A stretch of DNA of 9,532 nt from an uncultured Alistipes sp. (GTDB lineage Bacteria > Bacteroidota > Bacteroidia > Bacteroidales > Rikenellaceae), in assembly GCA_934754975.1 (NCBI GenBank), contig CAKVKI010000091.1, positions 1 to 9,532 on the forward strand, written 5' to 3'. The notes beneath the pieces are model-generated. The model saw nothing but the letters and a program-made list of their open reading frames with translations, did not search any database and was not told where the DNA came from. This document shows, piece after piece, positions 1 through 6,974 of the stretch. The position numbers and the translations under genes are program-made. Positions within the stretch are counted from its first letter, which is position 1, and each line of letters opens with the position of its first letter.

Positions 1-575
1 GCGATACCCAGCGAAAAGTTCTTGAAAAGTTCCCAGCCGACACCCAGCTTGACCTCCGTCACGTCGCCCTCGCCCTGATAGACGTACTGGGCGCGGCCGA
101 CATTGCCCCACACGGGGTCGGTCGGATCGTAGTCGTGGGTGTATTTGGTACGGTAACCTACCGAACTGTACGGCGTAAGGCTGAAACCCAGGCCGAGTTT
201 CTTGGCGAGCGGCAGCTGAAACGCGATATCGTGAAAGTTGAAGGTATTGTAGGCCGTGCTTTTCGACATGCCGTTCACCTTCTGCGAGTTGTAGTAGTTC
301 TGGCCTTCCAGTCCGAAATTGAAGAGAAAACTCTTCTGCGGAGCGGCGCTGTAAGCCGCCGGATTGAGCAGATTGACCACGCCCGAACTGCGCATGGCCA
401 CACCTACACCGCCCATCGAACGCATCGGCAGGGTGCCGGGCGTATTCTGTTCGCCGATGCCGTACATCGTGTAGGGAGAGAATGCGTTAATACTGCTTGT
501 CTGGGCCGATAAGGCATAGGGAATCATCACGGCTGTAATGACAACCAGCTTAATTAAGGTGTTCTTCACTTGCAT
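1..575 (-). CDS. Outer-membrane beta-barrel protein, N-terminal part (runs off window)
   Basis: Only the first 191 codons are in the window and the reading frame is open at the left edge. The ATG at 575 gives a clear Sec signal peptide: basic start (MQVKNTLIK), hydrophobic core of residues 10-20, and likely cleavage after S-A (23-24) before Gln25, typical of Bacteroidota exported proteins. The mature part is rich in Gly, Ser, Asn and aromatic residues. It has the segments SPYTMYGIGEQNTPGT (33-48), MGGVGVAMRSSGVVNLLNPAAYS (54-76), then alternating polar/hydrophobic stretches suggesting beta-strands. The 'GG.g.A......N.NPA' pattern recalls FadL/OmpP1-like and PorV-like barrels, but I cannot assign a substrate. 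It overlaps the end of coaX by 26 nt in another frame, so it is probably co-transcribed and translationally coupled. The envelope location is well supported; the exact family is not. Confidence 0.8.
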   Translation of the reverse strand, partial: MQVKNTLIKLVVITAVMIPYALSAQTSSINAFSPYTMYGIGEQNTPGTLPMRSMGGVGVAMRSSGVVNLLNPAAYSAAPQKSFLFNFGLEGQNYYNSQKVNGMSKSTAYNTFNFHDIAFQLPLAKKLGLGFSLTPYSSVGYRTKYTHDYDPTDPVWGNVGRAQYVYQGEGDVTEVKLGVGWELFKNFSLGI

Positions 576-1290
576 TGTACTCTAAAATTCTATTCAATCC
601 GCAAAAAACCAGATTACAATTTGCAAATATCGTATTTTTAATTCGTTTAACAAAGAAATTCGCGTCTCCTCCGGTAAAAATTACGCATAAATCGTCTATT
701 TGTTCACGCATGCGGGCTGCATAGCCCTCGATCTCGAACGTGATTCCGTTCATCACGCCCAGTTCGATAGCCTGCCGGGTAGTAAGTCCCGAAAGCTCCT
801 CGCCTTCGGCCGCGGCGCACAACGGCAGCTTGGCCGTATAGTCGTGCAGCGCCCTGAAACGGGTCTTCATGCCCGGCGAAATACATCCGCCGCGGAACGT
901 ACCGTCAGCCGTCACCAAGTCGATGGTCAAGGCCGTACCGAAATCGACGACCAGCACGTTGCGCCCCGGATAAAGCACCGTGGCGCCTACCGCTGCGGCC
1001 AGCCGGTCACGGCCCAGCGTCTCGGGCGTCAGATAGGCGTTGCCGATGGGCACGGGCGTCTGCGACGTGAACTCCAACAGGTACTCCACACGCGGCCGGA
1101 GCAGTTCCGCCGCTTCATCCACTTCGCCGCGCGTCGAAGCCACGACGGCCCGCCGTACGGGCCATGCCGCGAACAACTCTTCGAGCATCGACGGATGCAG
1201 CCGCTCCACGCAGCGCTGGAAAACAATCTCTCCTCCGTCGAAAACAGCGAGTTTCACCAGGGTGTTTCCGATATCTACTACTAAATTCAA
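550..1290 (-). CDS. coaX: Type III pantothenate kinase
   Basis: Cytoplasmic kinase that phosphorylates pantothenate with ATP, the first step of coenzyme A synthesis. At 246 residues it has normal family length. Visible ASKHA-fold motifs are the phosphate-binding DIGNT (6-10), the type III signature GRDR (93-96, Asp95 the expected catalytic base), VVDFGTALT (114-122), RGGCISPG (133-140) and the adenosine-side TGGDA (206-210). The start is a TTG at 1290-1288: an in-frame TAA lies six codons upstream with no ATG between, and the next Met (35) would remove DIGNT. The TTG shares 4 nt with the mfd stop, so translation is probably coupled to mfd. The 3' end overlaps the signal-peptide start of the next gene by 26 nt. 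No sign of damage. Confidence 0.96.
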   Translation of the reverse strand: MNLVVDIGNTLVKLAVFDGGEIVFQRCVERLHPSMLEELFAAWPVRRAVVASTRGEVDEAAELLRPRVEYLLEFTSQTPVPIGNAYLTPETLGRDRLAAAVGATVLYPGRNVLVVDFGTALTIDLVTADGTFRGGCISPGMKTRFRALHDYTAKLPLCAAAEGEELSGLTTRQAIELGVMNGITFEIEGYAARMREQIDDLCVIFTGGDANFFVKRIKNTIFANCNLVFCGLNRILEYNASEEHLN

Positions 1291-4200
1291 AGCTGCTGCA
1301 GCGTTTTATATGCGTCTTCAATGTCTTTGACATTCCTAACGGTCATCGCCAAACGATTATTGTGCTGTTTCAACACAAATCTGCCGGGATTTTGCGTGAC
1401 CTTGCGAAGCAGGTCCATAAAAGTATCGCTCTTGTAATAGGGCGAGTCCTGCTCGCCGACGAAATGCACGAGCATCAGTCCGTTCTTGACCTTCACGCGC
1501 TCCATGCCCAGGCGGATCGCCTCCCACCGCAGGCGAACCACGCTGAGCAGCTCTTTGGTCTCGCGCGGCAGGGGGCCGAAACGGTCCACAAGGCGGCTTC
1601 CGAAAGCCTGCAGCGCCTCCTCGTCCTTGGTCGAGTCCAGTTCGCGGTAGAGCTTCAGGCGCTCGGCCTGCTGCGCCACATAGGAGTCGGGCAGGCAGGC
1701 TTCGACCTCGATTTCGATATGCGCGTCGTCGATGTAGCGCAGTTGTTCGACCACCTCCTGTTCCGAATCGCTCAGACCCGCGACATGCAGGCCCTCGGCG
1801 CGCAGTTCGGCGATCGCTTCGTTCATGATCTTCTGATAGGTCTCGAAACCGATATCGGCGATAAATCCGCTCTGCTCGGCTCCCAGCAGGTTGCCCGCGC
1901 CGCGGATGTCGAGGTCCTGCATGGCGATATTGAAACCCGATCCCAGATCGGAAAACTCCTCGATGGCCCGCAGGCGGCGGCGTGCATCGGACGACAGCAG
2001 TTCGTCGGGCGGCGAAAGCAGGTAGCAATAGGCTTTCTGATTGCTGCGCCCCACACGTCCGCGCAATTGGTGCAGGTCGCTCAGCCCGAAGTTCTGGGCG
2101 TTGTTCACGATGATCGTATTGGCATTGGGTATGTCGATGCCGTTCTCGATGATCGTCGTGGCGATCAGCACATCGAACTCCCCGTAAATAAAGTTCATAA
2201 TAAGTTTTTCGAGTTTCTCGGCGGGCATCTTGCCGTGCCCCACGCCCACGCGGGCTTTGGGGCAGATGCGGGTGATAAGCCCCTGCAGGGTCAGCAGGTC
2301 TTCGACGCGGTTGTGGACAAAGTAGACCTGTCCGCCGCGCGCGAGTTCCGTTTCAACGGCGTCGCGGATGATCTCTTCCGAAAAGACGTGCGATTCGGTG
2401 ACGATCGGCTGGCGGTTGGGCGGCGGCGTCGAGATGACCGACAGGTCGCGCGAACCCATGAGCGAGAATTGCAGCGTACGGGGAATCGGCGTCGCCGTGA
2501 GGGTCAGCGTATCGACATTGACCGCCATCTGCGTCAGCTTCTCCTTGGCCGCCACGCCGAATTTCTGCTCCTCGTCGATAATCAGCAGTCCCAGGTCGCG
2601 GAATACGATCTGTTTGCCCAGAATCTTGTGCGTGCCGATCAGGATGTCGATACGGCCCGCTTCGAGGTCGGCGCGGATCTGCGTCACCTCTTTGGCCGTT
2701 TTGGTGCGGTTGAGGTATTCGACCCGCACGGGGAAGTTGCGCAGACGCTCCGAAAACGAGCGGTAGTGCTGCAGGGCGAGGATCGTCGTCGGCACCAGCA
2801 CGGCGACCTGCTTGCCGTCCACGGCCGCCTTGAACGCCGCGCGGATCGCCACCTCGGTCTTGCCGAAGCCCACGTCGCCGCAGACCAGACGGTCCATCGG
2901 CTGGTCGGACTCCATATCCTTCTTGACGGCCGCTACGGTCGTCTGCTGGTCGGGCGTGTCCTCCCACTGGAACGACGCCTCCAACTCGTGCTGCAGGTAG
3001 CTGTCGGGCGTAAATGCGAATCCTTTGCTGGCCTTGCGTTTGGCATAGAGGGCGATCAGCTCGCGCGAAATATCCTTGACGGCCTTCTTGGTGGCGTTCT
3101 TGAGCTTCTGCCAGGCTCCGTTGCCCAGTTTGTAGACCTTCGGCGGTTCGCCGTCGCCCGACTTGTAGCGAGAAATGCGGTGCAGCGAATGAACGTTTAC
3201 AAACAGCACGTCGCCGTCCTTATAGACCAGCTTGATCGCCTCGTGCGCCTTGCCGTTTTCGTTGATCTTCACCAGCCCGTCGAAGCGGCCCACGCCGTGG
3301 TCGATATGCACCACATAGTCGCCCGGCCGCAGCTGGTTCAGCTCGGCGACGGTCATCTGCTCGTCGCGCCGGATCTCGCCGTTGATGCGGTAACGCTGGT
3401 AGCGGTCGAAGATCTGATGGTCGGTATAGAGACACAATTTCAGGTCGTTGTCCACGAATCCCTCGTGCAGCGTCACCGAAAGGGGCCGCACGACGGCCTG
3501 CCCGCGGCCGATCTGGTGAAAGATGTTTTCGAGACGCTCGACCTGCACCTTGTTTTCCGAGAGGATATAGGTCGTATAGCCGCGCAGCGAATTGCGGATC
3601 ATGTCGTCGGCCAGCATCTCGAAATTCTTGTTGAACTTGGGCTGGGGAGCCGTATCGAACTCCACGGCCGCCGTGGCGGGACGCTCCGGCAGGTTGTCGC
3701 GCAGGGCGAGCATCCGGCAGCCTGCCAAATCGCCGAGCAGCACGTTGCGGCTGGTCATCAGGCGATCGATCTCCTCTGGGCGCTCCATGTCGGCAAGCGT
3801 CTTGCGGCGGATATCGTTCACCCGACGCAGTACGTAATCTGCGTCGTAGAACCAATAGGCCGCCGCGTCGCCCGCAAACTGCACGAACGACACCTTCGCC
3901 GCCGCATCGCCGGCATTGAGGTTGGGAATGATCTCCACCCGGTCGAGTTTGTCGGCCGAGAGCTGGCTCGAAATATTGAACCGCCGAATCGAGTCCACCT
4001 CGTCGCCGAAAAAGTCGATACGGTAGGGTTTGCTCTCCGAGAAGGAGAAGACGTCCACGATACCGCCGCGGACCGAATACTGCCCCGGTTCATAGACGAA
4101 ATCGACACGGATGAAGTTCGCATCGACGAGCGCGTCCTCCAGCACCGCGATCGAAATCCTGTCGCCGAGTTTCACGGCGATCGTGTCCCGCCGGAGGGTT

Positions 4201-4613
4201 TCGGCGTCAGCGACCCGCTCGGCCAGCGCTTCGGGATAGGTGCAGACGACCAGATACCCGTTCGTGAAGCCCTTCACGGCGTTCATCGCAGCCGTGCGCT
4301 GCACCACGCCCTGCGCGTCCTCGGCGCCGTAGGCCACCGAACGTTTATAGGACGAGGGGAAGAAATAAACCTGCTTCTCGTCCAGCAGGTTATAGAAGTC
4401 GTTCATCAGGTAGGCCGCTGCGTCGCGGTCCTCGGCGACAAAGACATGTACACCCCCGGTTTTCACCGCCGCAGCCGCAGCATAGAACGAAAGAGCGCCG
4501 CCGACCAGCTCTTTCAGATGGACGGTTGCGCGCTCTTTTTTATATTCGCGGCACAGGCGGGGCAGGGCTTTCGACCCGGCGGCGAACTGCGCCAGCTGCT
4601 CGCGGGCAGTCAT
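1287..4613 (-). CDS. mfd: Transcription-repair coupling factor (Mfd)
   Basis: Superfamily 2 DNA translocase that binds RNA polymerase stalled at lesions, pushes it off and recruits UvrA for nucleotide excision repair. The 1108-residue protein has the full layout: UvrB-like region (about 30-400), an RNA-polymerase-interacting CarD-like domain (about 425-480, with GDYVVHIDHGVGRF), translocase lobe 1 with Walker A GDVGFGKT (579-586), motif II DEEQ (680-683) and TATPIPRT (706-713), lobe 2 with IIENGIDIPNANT (821-833) and RGRVGR (851-856), the TRG region RGAGNLLGAEQSG (904-916), and the C-terminal regulatory domain (about 960-1100). The DEEQ box is the usual Mfd/RecG form. The ATG follows the rng stop by 4 nt with no Shine-Dalgarno. 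The stop overlaps the coaX start. Its codons almost entirely avoid TTA, CTA and TCA, leaving a long mirror-image open frame on the other strand. Confidence 0.98.
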   Translation of the reverse strand: MTAREQLAQFAAGSKALPRLCREYKKERATVHLKELVGGALSFYAAAAAVKTGGVHVFVAEDRDAAAYLMNDFYNLLDEKQVYFFPSSYKRSVAYGAEDAQGVVQRTAAMNAVKGFTNGYLVVCTYPEALAERVADAETLRRDTIAVKLGDRISIAVLEDALVDANFIRVDFVYEPGQYSVRGGIVDVFSFSESKPYRIDFFGDEVDSIRRFNISSQLSADKLDRVEIIPNLNAGDAAAKVSFVQFAGDAAAYWFYDADYVLRRVNDIRRKTLADMERPEEIDRLMTSRNVLLGDLAGCRMLALRDNLPERPATAAVEFDTAPQPKFNKNFEMLADDMIRNSLRGYTTYILSENKVQVERLENIFHQIGRGQAVVRPLSVTLHEGFVDNDLKLCLYTDHQIFDRYQRYRINGEIRRDEQMTVAELNQLRPGDYVVHIDHGVGRFDGLVKINENGKAHEAIKLVYKDGDVLFVNVHSLHRISRYKSGDGEPPKVYKLGNGAWQKLKNATKKAVKDISRELIALYAKRKASKGFAFTPDSYLQHELEASFQWEDTPDQQTTVAAVKKDMESDQPMDRLVCGDVGFGKTEVAIRAAFKAAVDGKQVAVLVPTTILALQHYRSFSERLRNFPVRVEYLNRTKTAKEVTQIRADLEAGRIDILIGTHKILGKQIVFRDLGLLIIDEEQKFGVAAKEKLTQMAVNVDTLTLTATPIPRTLQFSLMGSRDLSVISTPPPNRQPIVTESHVFSEEIIRDAVETELARGGQVYFVHNRVEDLLTLQGLITRICPKARVGVGHGKMPAEKLEKLIMNFIYGEFDVLIATTIIENGIDIPNANTIIVNNAQNFGLSDLHQLRGRVGRSNQKAYCYLLSPPDELLSSDARRRLRAIEEFSDLGSGFNIAMQDLDIRGAGNLLGAEQSGFIADIGFETYQKIMNEAIAELRAEGLHVAGLSDSEQEVVEQLRYIDDAHIEIEVEACLPDSYVAQQAERLKLYRELDSTKDEEALQAFGSRLVDRFGPLPRETKELLSVVRLRWEAIRLGMERVKVKNGLMLVHFVGEQDSPYYKSDTFMDLLRKVTQNPGRFVLKQHNNRLAMTVRNVKDIEDAYKTLQQL

Positions 4614-4617
4614 ACGG

Positions 4618-6168
4618 TTACTTGTTTATCAGGTCGTTATCCTTGCGATCGTGGTAATGCACCTCGACGATACCCAGACTCTGGTCGGCGACGATGTGCA
4701 GGTTCACCTTGTATTTCCACTGCCAGCGGCGGCGCAGCGACCAGAGTCCCTGCTTAAGGAAGGAGGCCACATAAGGGCTTACGACCAATTTGATATATTT
4801 GTGACCGCGATCCTGCGTAAGGAACGAAATCTGGTTCTCGATCTTCTTGTCCAGCAGTACCGTCGGTTCGATCTTGCCCGATCCGTTGCAGGTCGGGCAG
4901 ACGTCCGAAACCTCCTCCACGGCCACGGGGCGCACCCGCTGGCGGGTAATCTGCATCAGGCCGAATTTGGTGAGCGGCAGGACCGTGTGTTTGGCCTTGT
5001 CGGTAGCCATCAGCTTCACCATTTCATCGAACAACGCCTGCCGGTTCTGCGCCTTGTGCAGGTCGATGAAGTCGATGATGACGATGCCGCCCAAGTCGCG
5101 CAGGCGCAGCTGGCGGGCGATTTCGGCCGCCGCGGCCAGATTGACGTCCATCGCCGTCTGCTCCTGGTTGTCCTCGGCCTTAGTACGGTTGCCCGAATTG
5201 ACGTCGATGACGTTCATGGCCTCCGTATGCTCGATAATGAGGTAGGCGCCGCGGCGCAGCGAGACATATTTGGCGAAGAGCGACTTGATCTGCTTCGAGA
5301 TGTCGAAGTTGTCGAAAATAGGCACGTTGCCGCGGTAGAGTTTGACGATTTTCTCCTTTTCGGGTTCGATCTGCCTGATATAACCGCGGATGTCGTTGTA
5401 CATCGCCTCGTCGTCCACGGCGATCTGCGAGAACGAACCGTTCAGCGAGTCGCGAATGATCGTATTGGCGCGGTTCATTTCGCTCATCAGCTGGGCGGGA
5501 GCCGTGTTTTTCTTAATCGCCGCGCAGGTCTTGCGCCAGCGGTCGATCTGGGTCTGGATGTCGTGTTCGATATCCTCATCCTTGGCTTCCATGGCCGCAG
5601 TGCGGATGATGACGCCGAAATTCTTGGGCAGCACGGCGGCGGCGATCCGCTTCAGGCGTTTCTTCTCATCCACCGAACGGATCTTCTGCGACAGGAAAAC
5701 CTTCGACGAAAAAGGCACCAGCACGACGTTGCGTCCGGCCAGCGAAATATCCGCCGTCAGGCGGGGCCCCTTGGTCGAGATGGCCTCCTTGGCGATCTGC
5801 ACCATGATATTCTGGCCGACCTGCAGGTAGTCGCCGATCTTGCCCGACTTCTCCACGGGCGGTTCGAGTTTCATGCTCTCGGCGCGCAGTCCCCGTTTGC
5901 CGGGCTGTTGCGAAGCGACGAGCTTCTGGAGCGAGGGAAACTGGCTGCCCAGGTCGAGACAGTGGATAAAGGCGTCTTTTTCGTGTCCTATGTTGACGAA
6001 TGCCGCATTGAGACCCGGCATGATCTTACGTACTTTTCCGAGGTAGATATCCCCGACGGCGAACCCGGTCTGACACTGTTCCTTGTTGAGTTCGACAAGG
6101 ACCTTATCCTCGCACAGCGCGATGGAAATTTCGGTCGGGTTGACGTTTACAATTAATTCTCTGTTCAT
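4618..6168 (-). CDS. rng: Rne/Rng family endoribonuclease (RNase G-like)
   Basis: Single-strand-specific endoribonuclease of the RNase E/G family, acting in rRNA maturation and mRNA decay. The 516 residues cover the catalytic core only, with no long disordered degradosome scaffold as in E. coli RNase E, so RNase G-like is the better name. An S1 RNA-binding domain spans about 37-145 (GKVRKIMPGLNAAFVNIG at 44-61) with a Lys/Pro-rich insertion near 85-115. The catalytic Asp pair is Asp322 (VIDVNSGNR) and Asp366 (IVIIDFIDL). The Zn-link CPTCNGSG (424-431) provides Cys424 and Cys427 for the family's metal-bridged dimer. MNRELIVNVNPTEISIAL is a normal family N-terminus, which supports this ATG. It is the first gene of the minus-strand cluster and is followed 4 nt later by mfd. 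Confidence 0.96.
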   Translation of the reverse strand: MNRELIVNVNPTEISIALCEDKVLVELNKEQCQTGFAVGDIYLGKVRKIMPGLNAAFVNIGHEKDAFIHCLDLGSQFPSLQKLVASQQPGKRGLRAESMKLEPPVEKSGKIGDYLQVGQNIMVQIAKEAISTKGPRLTADISLAGRNVVLVPFSSKVFLSQKIRSVDEKKRLKRIAAAVLPKNFGVIIRTAAMEAKDEDIEHDIQTQIDRWRKTCAAIKKNTAPAQLMSEMNRANTIIRDSLNGSFSQIAVDDEAMYNDIRGYIRQIEPEKEKIVKLYRGNVPIFDNFDISKQIKSLFAKYVSLRRGAYLIIEHTEAMNVIDVNSGNRTKAEDNQEQTAMDVNLAAAAEIARQLRLRDLGGIVIIDFIDLHKAQNRQALFDEMVKLMATDKAKHTVLPLTKFGLMQITRQRVRPVAVEEVSDVCPTCNGSGKIEPTVLLDKKIENQISFLTQDRGHKYIKLVVSPYVASFLKQGLWSLRRRWQWKYKVNLHIVADQSLGIVEVHYHDRKDNDLINK

Positions 6169-6263
6169 CTATATCGTGTGTCGCGCTCCGGAGACGAAGA
6201 CGCGGAATACTGAAATCGGTTAGGCCGCTTTTTGGTCTGAAGTGGCGGCAAACTCCAAAGGAT

Positions 6264-6294
6264 AAAAAGTCGCGCGGACCCGTTGTCCGGCGCG
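6264..6294 (-). terminator. Terminator-like hairpin in the rng leader
   Basis: On the minus strand, CGCG-(bulge)-CGGAC pairs across a 5-nt loop with GTCCG-CGCG (arms 6285-6294 and 6271-6279) and is followed by AC and TTTTT (6268-6264). This is the shape of a Rho-independent terminator, pointing towards rng about 95 nt before its start codon. It could end read-through from the HU operon, attenuate rng, or be a processing structure. The orientation is seen directly; the role is inference. Confidence 0.5.
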
Positions 6295-6298
6295 CGGC

Positions 6299-6329
6299 CC
6301 GGGAGCAGGCTGCACCCGGATTATTTTTT
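6299..6329 (+). terminator. Plus-strand terminator-like hairpin
   Basis: CCGGG (6299-6303) pairs with CCCGG (6315-6319). Inside it, GCA/TGC pair around a GGC loop after one A/A mismatch. ATTATTTTTT follows (6320-6329). The T-run is on the plus strand, but no plus-strand gene is visible upstream that would need terminating. The hairpin sits 4 bp from the minus-facing one at 6264-6294, so the two point away from each other. Confidence 0.4.
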
Positions 6330-6467
6330 GCGGTTATCGCCGGGAACCGCCCCGAAGCGCCCATGAAACGGGCCGGGAGAGGTCTGAATCCCTGAAAACA
6401 GCAGTTCCGCACCTCGCCCGATGCGCCGGAAGCGGAATGCCGTCACGAAAAACCACAGAAAATAGGT

Positions 6468-6500
6468 AAAGCTAAAAGAACCCAGGGCTCCTTTAGCTTT
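6468..6500 (-). terminator. Near-perfect inverted repeat, terminator of the HU operon
   Basis: A 33-nt inverted repeat centred on 6484: a 9-bp perfect outer stem AAAGCTAAA/TTTAGCTTT, then G-C, A-T and two G-T pairs (as read in minus-strand RNA), then CC/GG around a 3-nt tip. Downstream on the minus strand it runs into ACCTATTTTC, a modest U-rich tail. It lies just after the 29-codon gene and is the likely 3' end of the HU unit. The symmetry could let it act on both strands. Confidence 0.65.
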
Positions 6501-6510
6501 ATCTATCGTT

Positions 6511-6526
6511 TAGCACTAAAGTGCTA
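6511..6526 (-). terminator. Small hairpin directly after the 29-codon gene
   Basis: TAGCAC (6511-6516) and GTGCTA (6521-6526) form a perfect 6-bp stem with a 4-nt loop, 2 bp beyond the stop codon of the small basic gene and 10 bp before the larger inverted repeat. No T-run follows it, so it is probably a stabilising or accessory hairpin in a tandem 3' end rather than a stand-alone terminator. Confidence 0.4.
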
Positions 6527-6528
6527 CC

Positions 6529-6618
6529 CTACTTTTTCTTGTGACGGTTCTTACGCAGACGTTTTTTGCGTTTGTGGGTAGCCATCTTGTGACGCTTATG
6601 CTTCTTTCCGTTTGGCAT
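6529..6618 (-). CDS. 29-residue Lys/Arg-rich protein, bS22/mS38-like (AURKAIP1/COX24 family)
   Basis: Short gene with ATG at 6618-6616 and TAG at 6531-6529, encoding 29 residues of which about two thirds are Lys, Arg or His. It starts MPNGKKHKRHK and its core is MATHKRKKRLRKNR (12-25). From memory, the core lines up without gaps with the mycobacterial small-subunit protein bS22 (M-S-K-K-K-H-R-K-L-L-R-R-T-R) and with mitochondrial mS38/AURKAIP1, which has an M-x-K-H-K-Y-K-K core. I therefore infer a small-subunit ribosomal protein buried in rRNA. It begins 35 nt after the HU stop, with a possible short Shine-Dalgarno (AGGA, 2 nt before the ATG), and two hairpins follow its stop. It is easily missed by gene callers. 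Existence as a gene is strongly suggested by composition and context; the family assignment is less sure. Confidence 0.82.
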   Translation of the reverse strand: MPNGKKHKRHKMATHKRKKRLRKNRHKKK

Positions 6619-6653
6619 AGTCCTGATTTTTTTGAGGTTCTTGTTTACTTAAA

Positions 6654-6926
6654 TTATTTCACCTTCGCCGCGAAGCTCTTTGCAGGCTTGAAAGCGGGAA
6701 TGTTGTGTTCCGGAATGGTGATGGTCGTATTCTTCGAGATGTTGCGGGCAACTTTCTTGGCGCGCTTCTTTACGATGAAGCTGCCGAAACCACGGAGATA
6801 CACGTTATTTTTGTTGGTCAGCGAGGTCTTGATGCTATCCATGAAAGCCTCAACGATTGCCTGTACCTGCACCTTTTCAACACCGGTGCTCTTAGCGATT
6901 TCGCTTACGATATCTGCCTTTGTCAT
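6654..6926 (-). CDS. HU-family DNA-binding protein
   Basis: Small dimeric nucleoid protein that bends DNA, 90 residues, the normal HU length. The N-terminal helical part is MTKADIVSEIAKSTGVEKVQVQAIVEAF (1-28), followed by the family signature VYLRGFGSF (42-50). The beta-arm is KKRAKKVARNISKNTTITIPEHN (53-75) and the C-terminal helix follows PAFKPAKSF (77-85). The arm has R61-N62 but Ile63 where typical HU/IHF has the DNA-intercalating Pro (R-N-P), and lacks the usual Q-T-G-K/E tip. The basic C-terminus has no extension, so this is not one of the longer Bacteroidota HU-like proteins. It is transcribed from its own promoter and followed 35 nt later by the 29-residue ribosomal-type gene. The leader is AT-rich with no Shine-Dalgarno. 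Confidence 0.96.
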   Translation of the reverse strand: MTKADIVSEIAKSTGVEKVQVQAIVEAFMDSIKTSLTNKNNVYLRGFGSFIVKKRAKKVARNISKNTTITIPEHNIPAFKPAKSFAAKVK

Positions 6927-6974
6927 TTTTATATAGTATTAAATTATTAAGTTCGTGTGAAGACATTCGGACTG

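Larger units (their letters stand above)
6169..6467. other. Leader/intergenic region upstream of rng, no gene seen
   Basis: About 300 bp between the rng start and the hairpins closing the HU operon. I see no credible coding frame: the one open frame here (minus, 6104-6412) overlaps rng and has Arg/Ser/Gly-rich composition unlike a folded protein. The stretch is GC-rich and full of inverted repeats, including two terminator-like hairpins given separately. A TTCCGC/GCGGAA pair (6405-6410 with 6432-6437, roughly) suggests more structure. The only -7-like element for rng is TATCCTTTG at 6264-6256 on the minus strand, one base longer than TAnnTTTG and without a matching -33 TTTG, so the rng promoter is not securely located. 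Confidence 0.5.

Noticed and set aside
135..512. Plus-strand frame at the left edge
   Set aside because: Lies opposite the exported barrel protein, whose signal peptide and strand pattern explain this stretch better.
700..1284. Plus-strand frame opposite coaX
   Set aside because: Complementary to a confident kinase gene and has no domain or start signals.
1164..4757. Very long plus-strand open frame (about 1200 codons) opposite mfd
   Set aside because: Its codons are exact mirror images of the mfd codons over that gene. It stays open only because mfd almost never uses TTA, CTA or TCA. The translation is His/Gln/Arg/Val-rich with no recognisable domain, while mfd is unmistakable.
4651..6156. 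Roughly 500-codon plus-strand open frame opposite rng
   Set aside because: Same codon-mirror effect: the frame is register-locked to rng codons, has no family features, and rng has all catalytic motifs.
6104..6412. Small minus-strand frame upstream of and overlapping rng
   Set aside because: Overlaps rng by about 65 nt, passes through the leader hairpins, and has Arg/Ser/Cys-rich composition without family resemblance.
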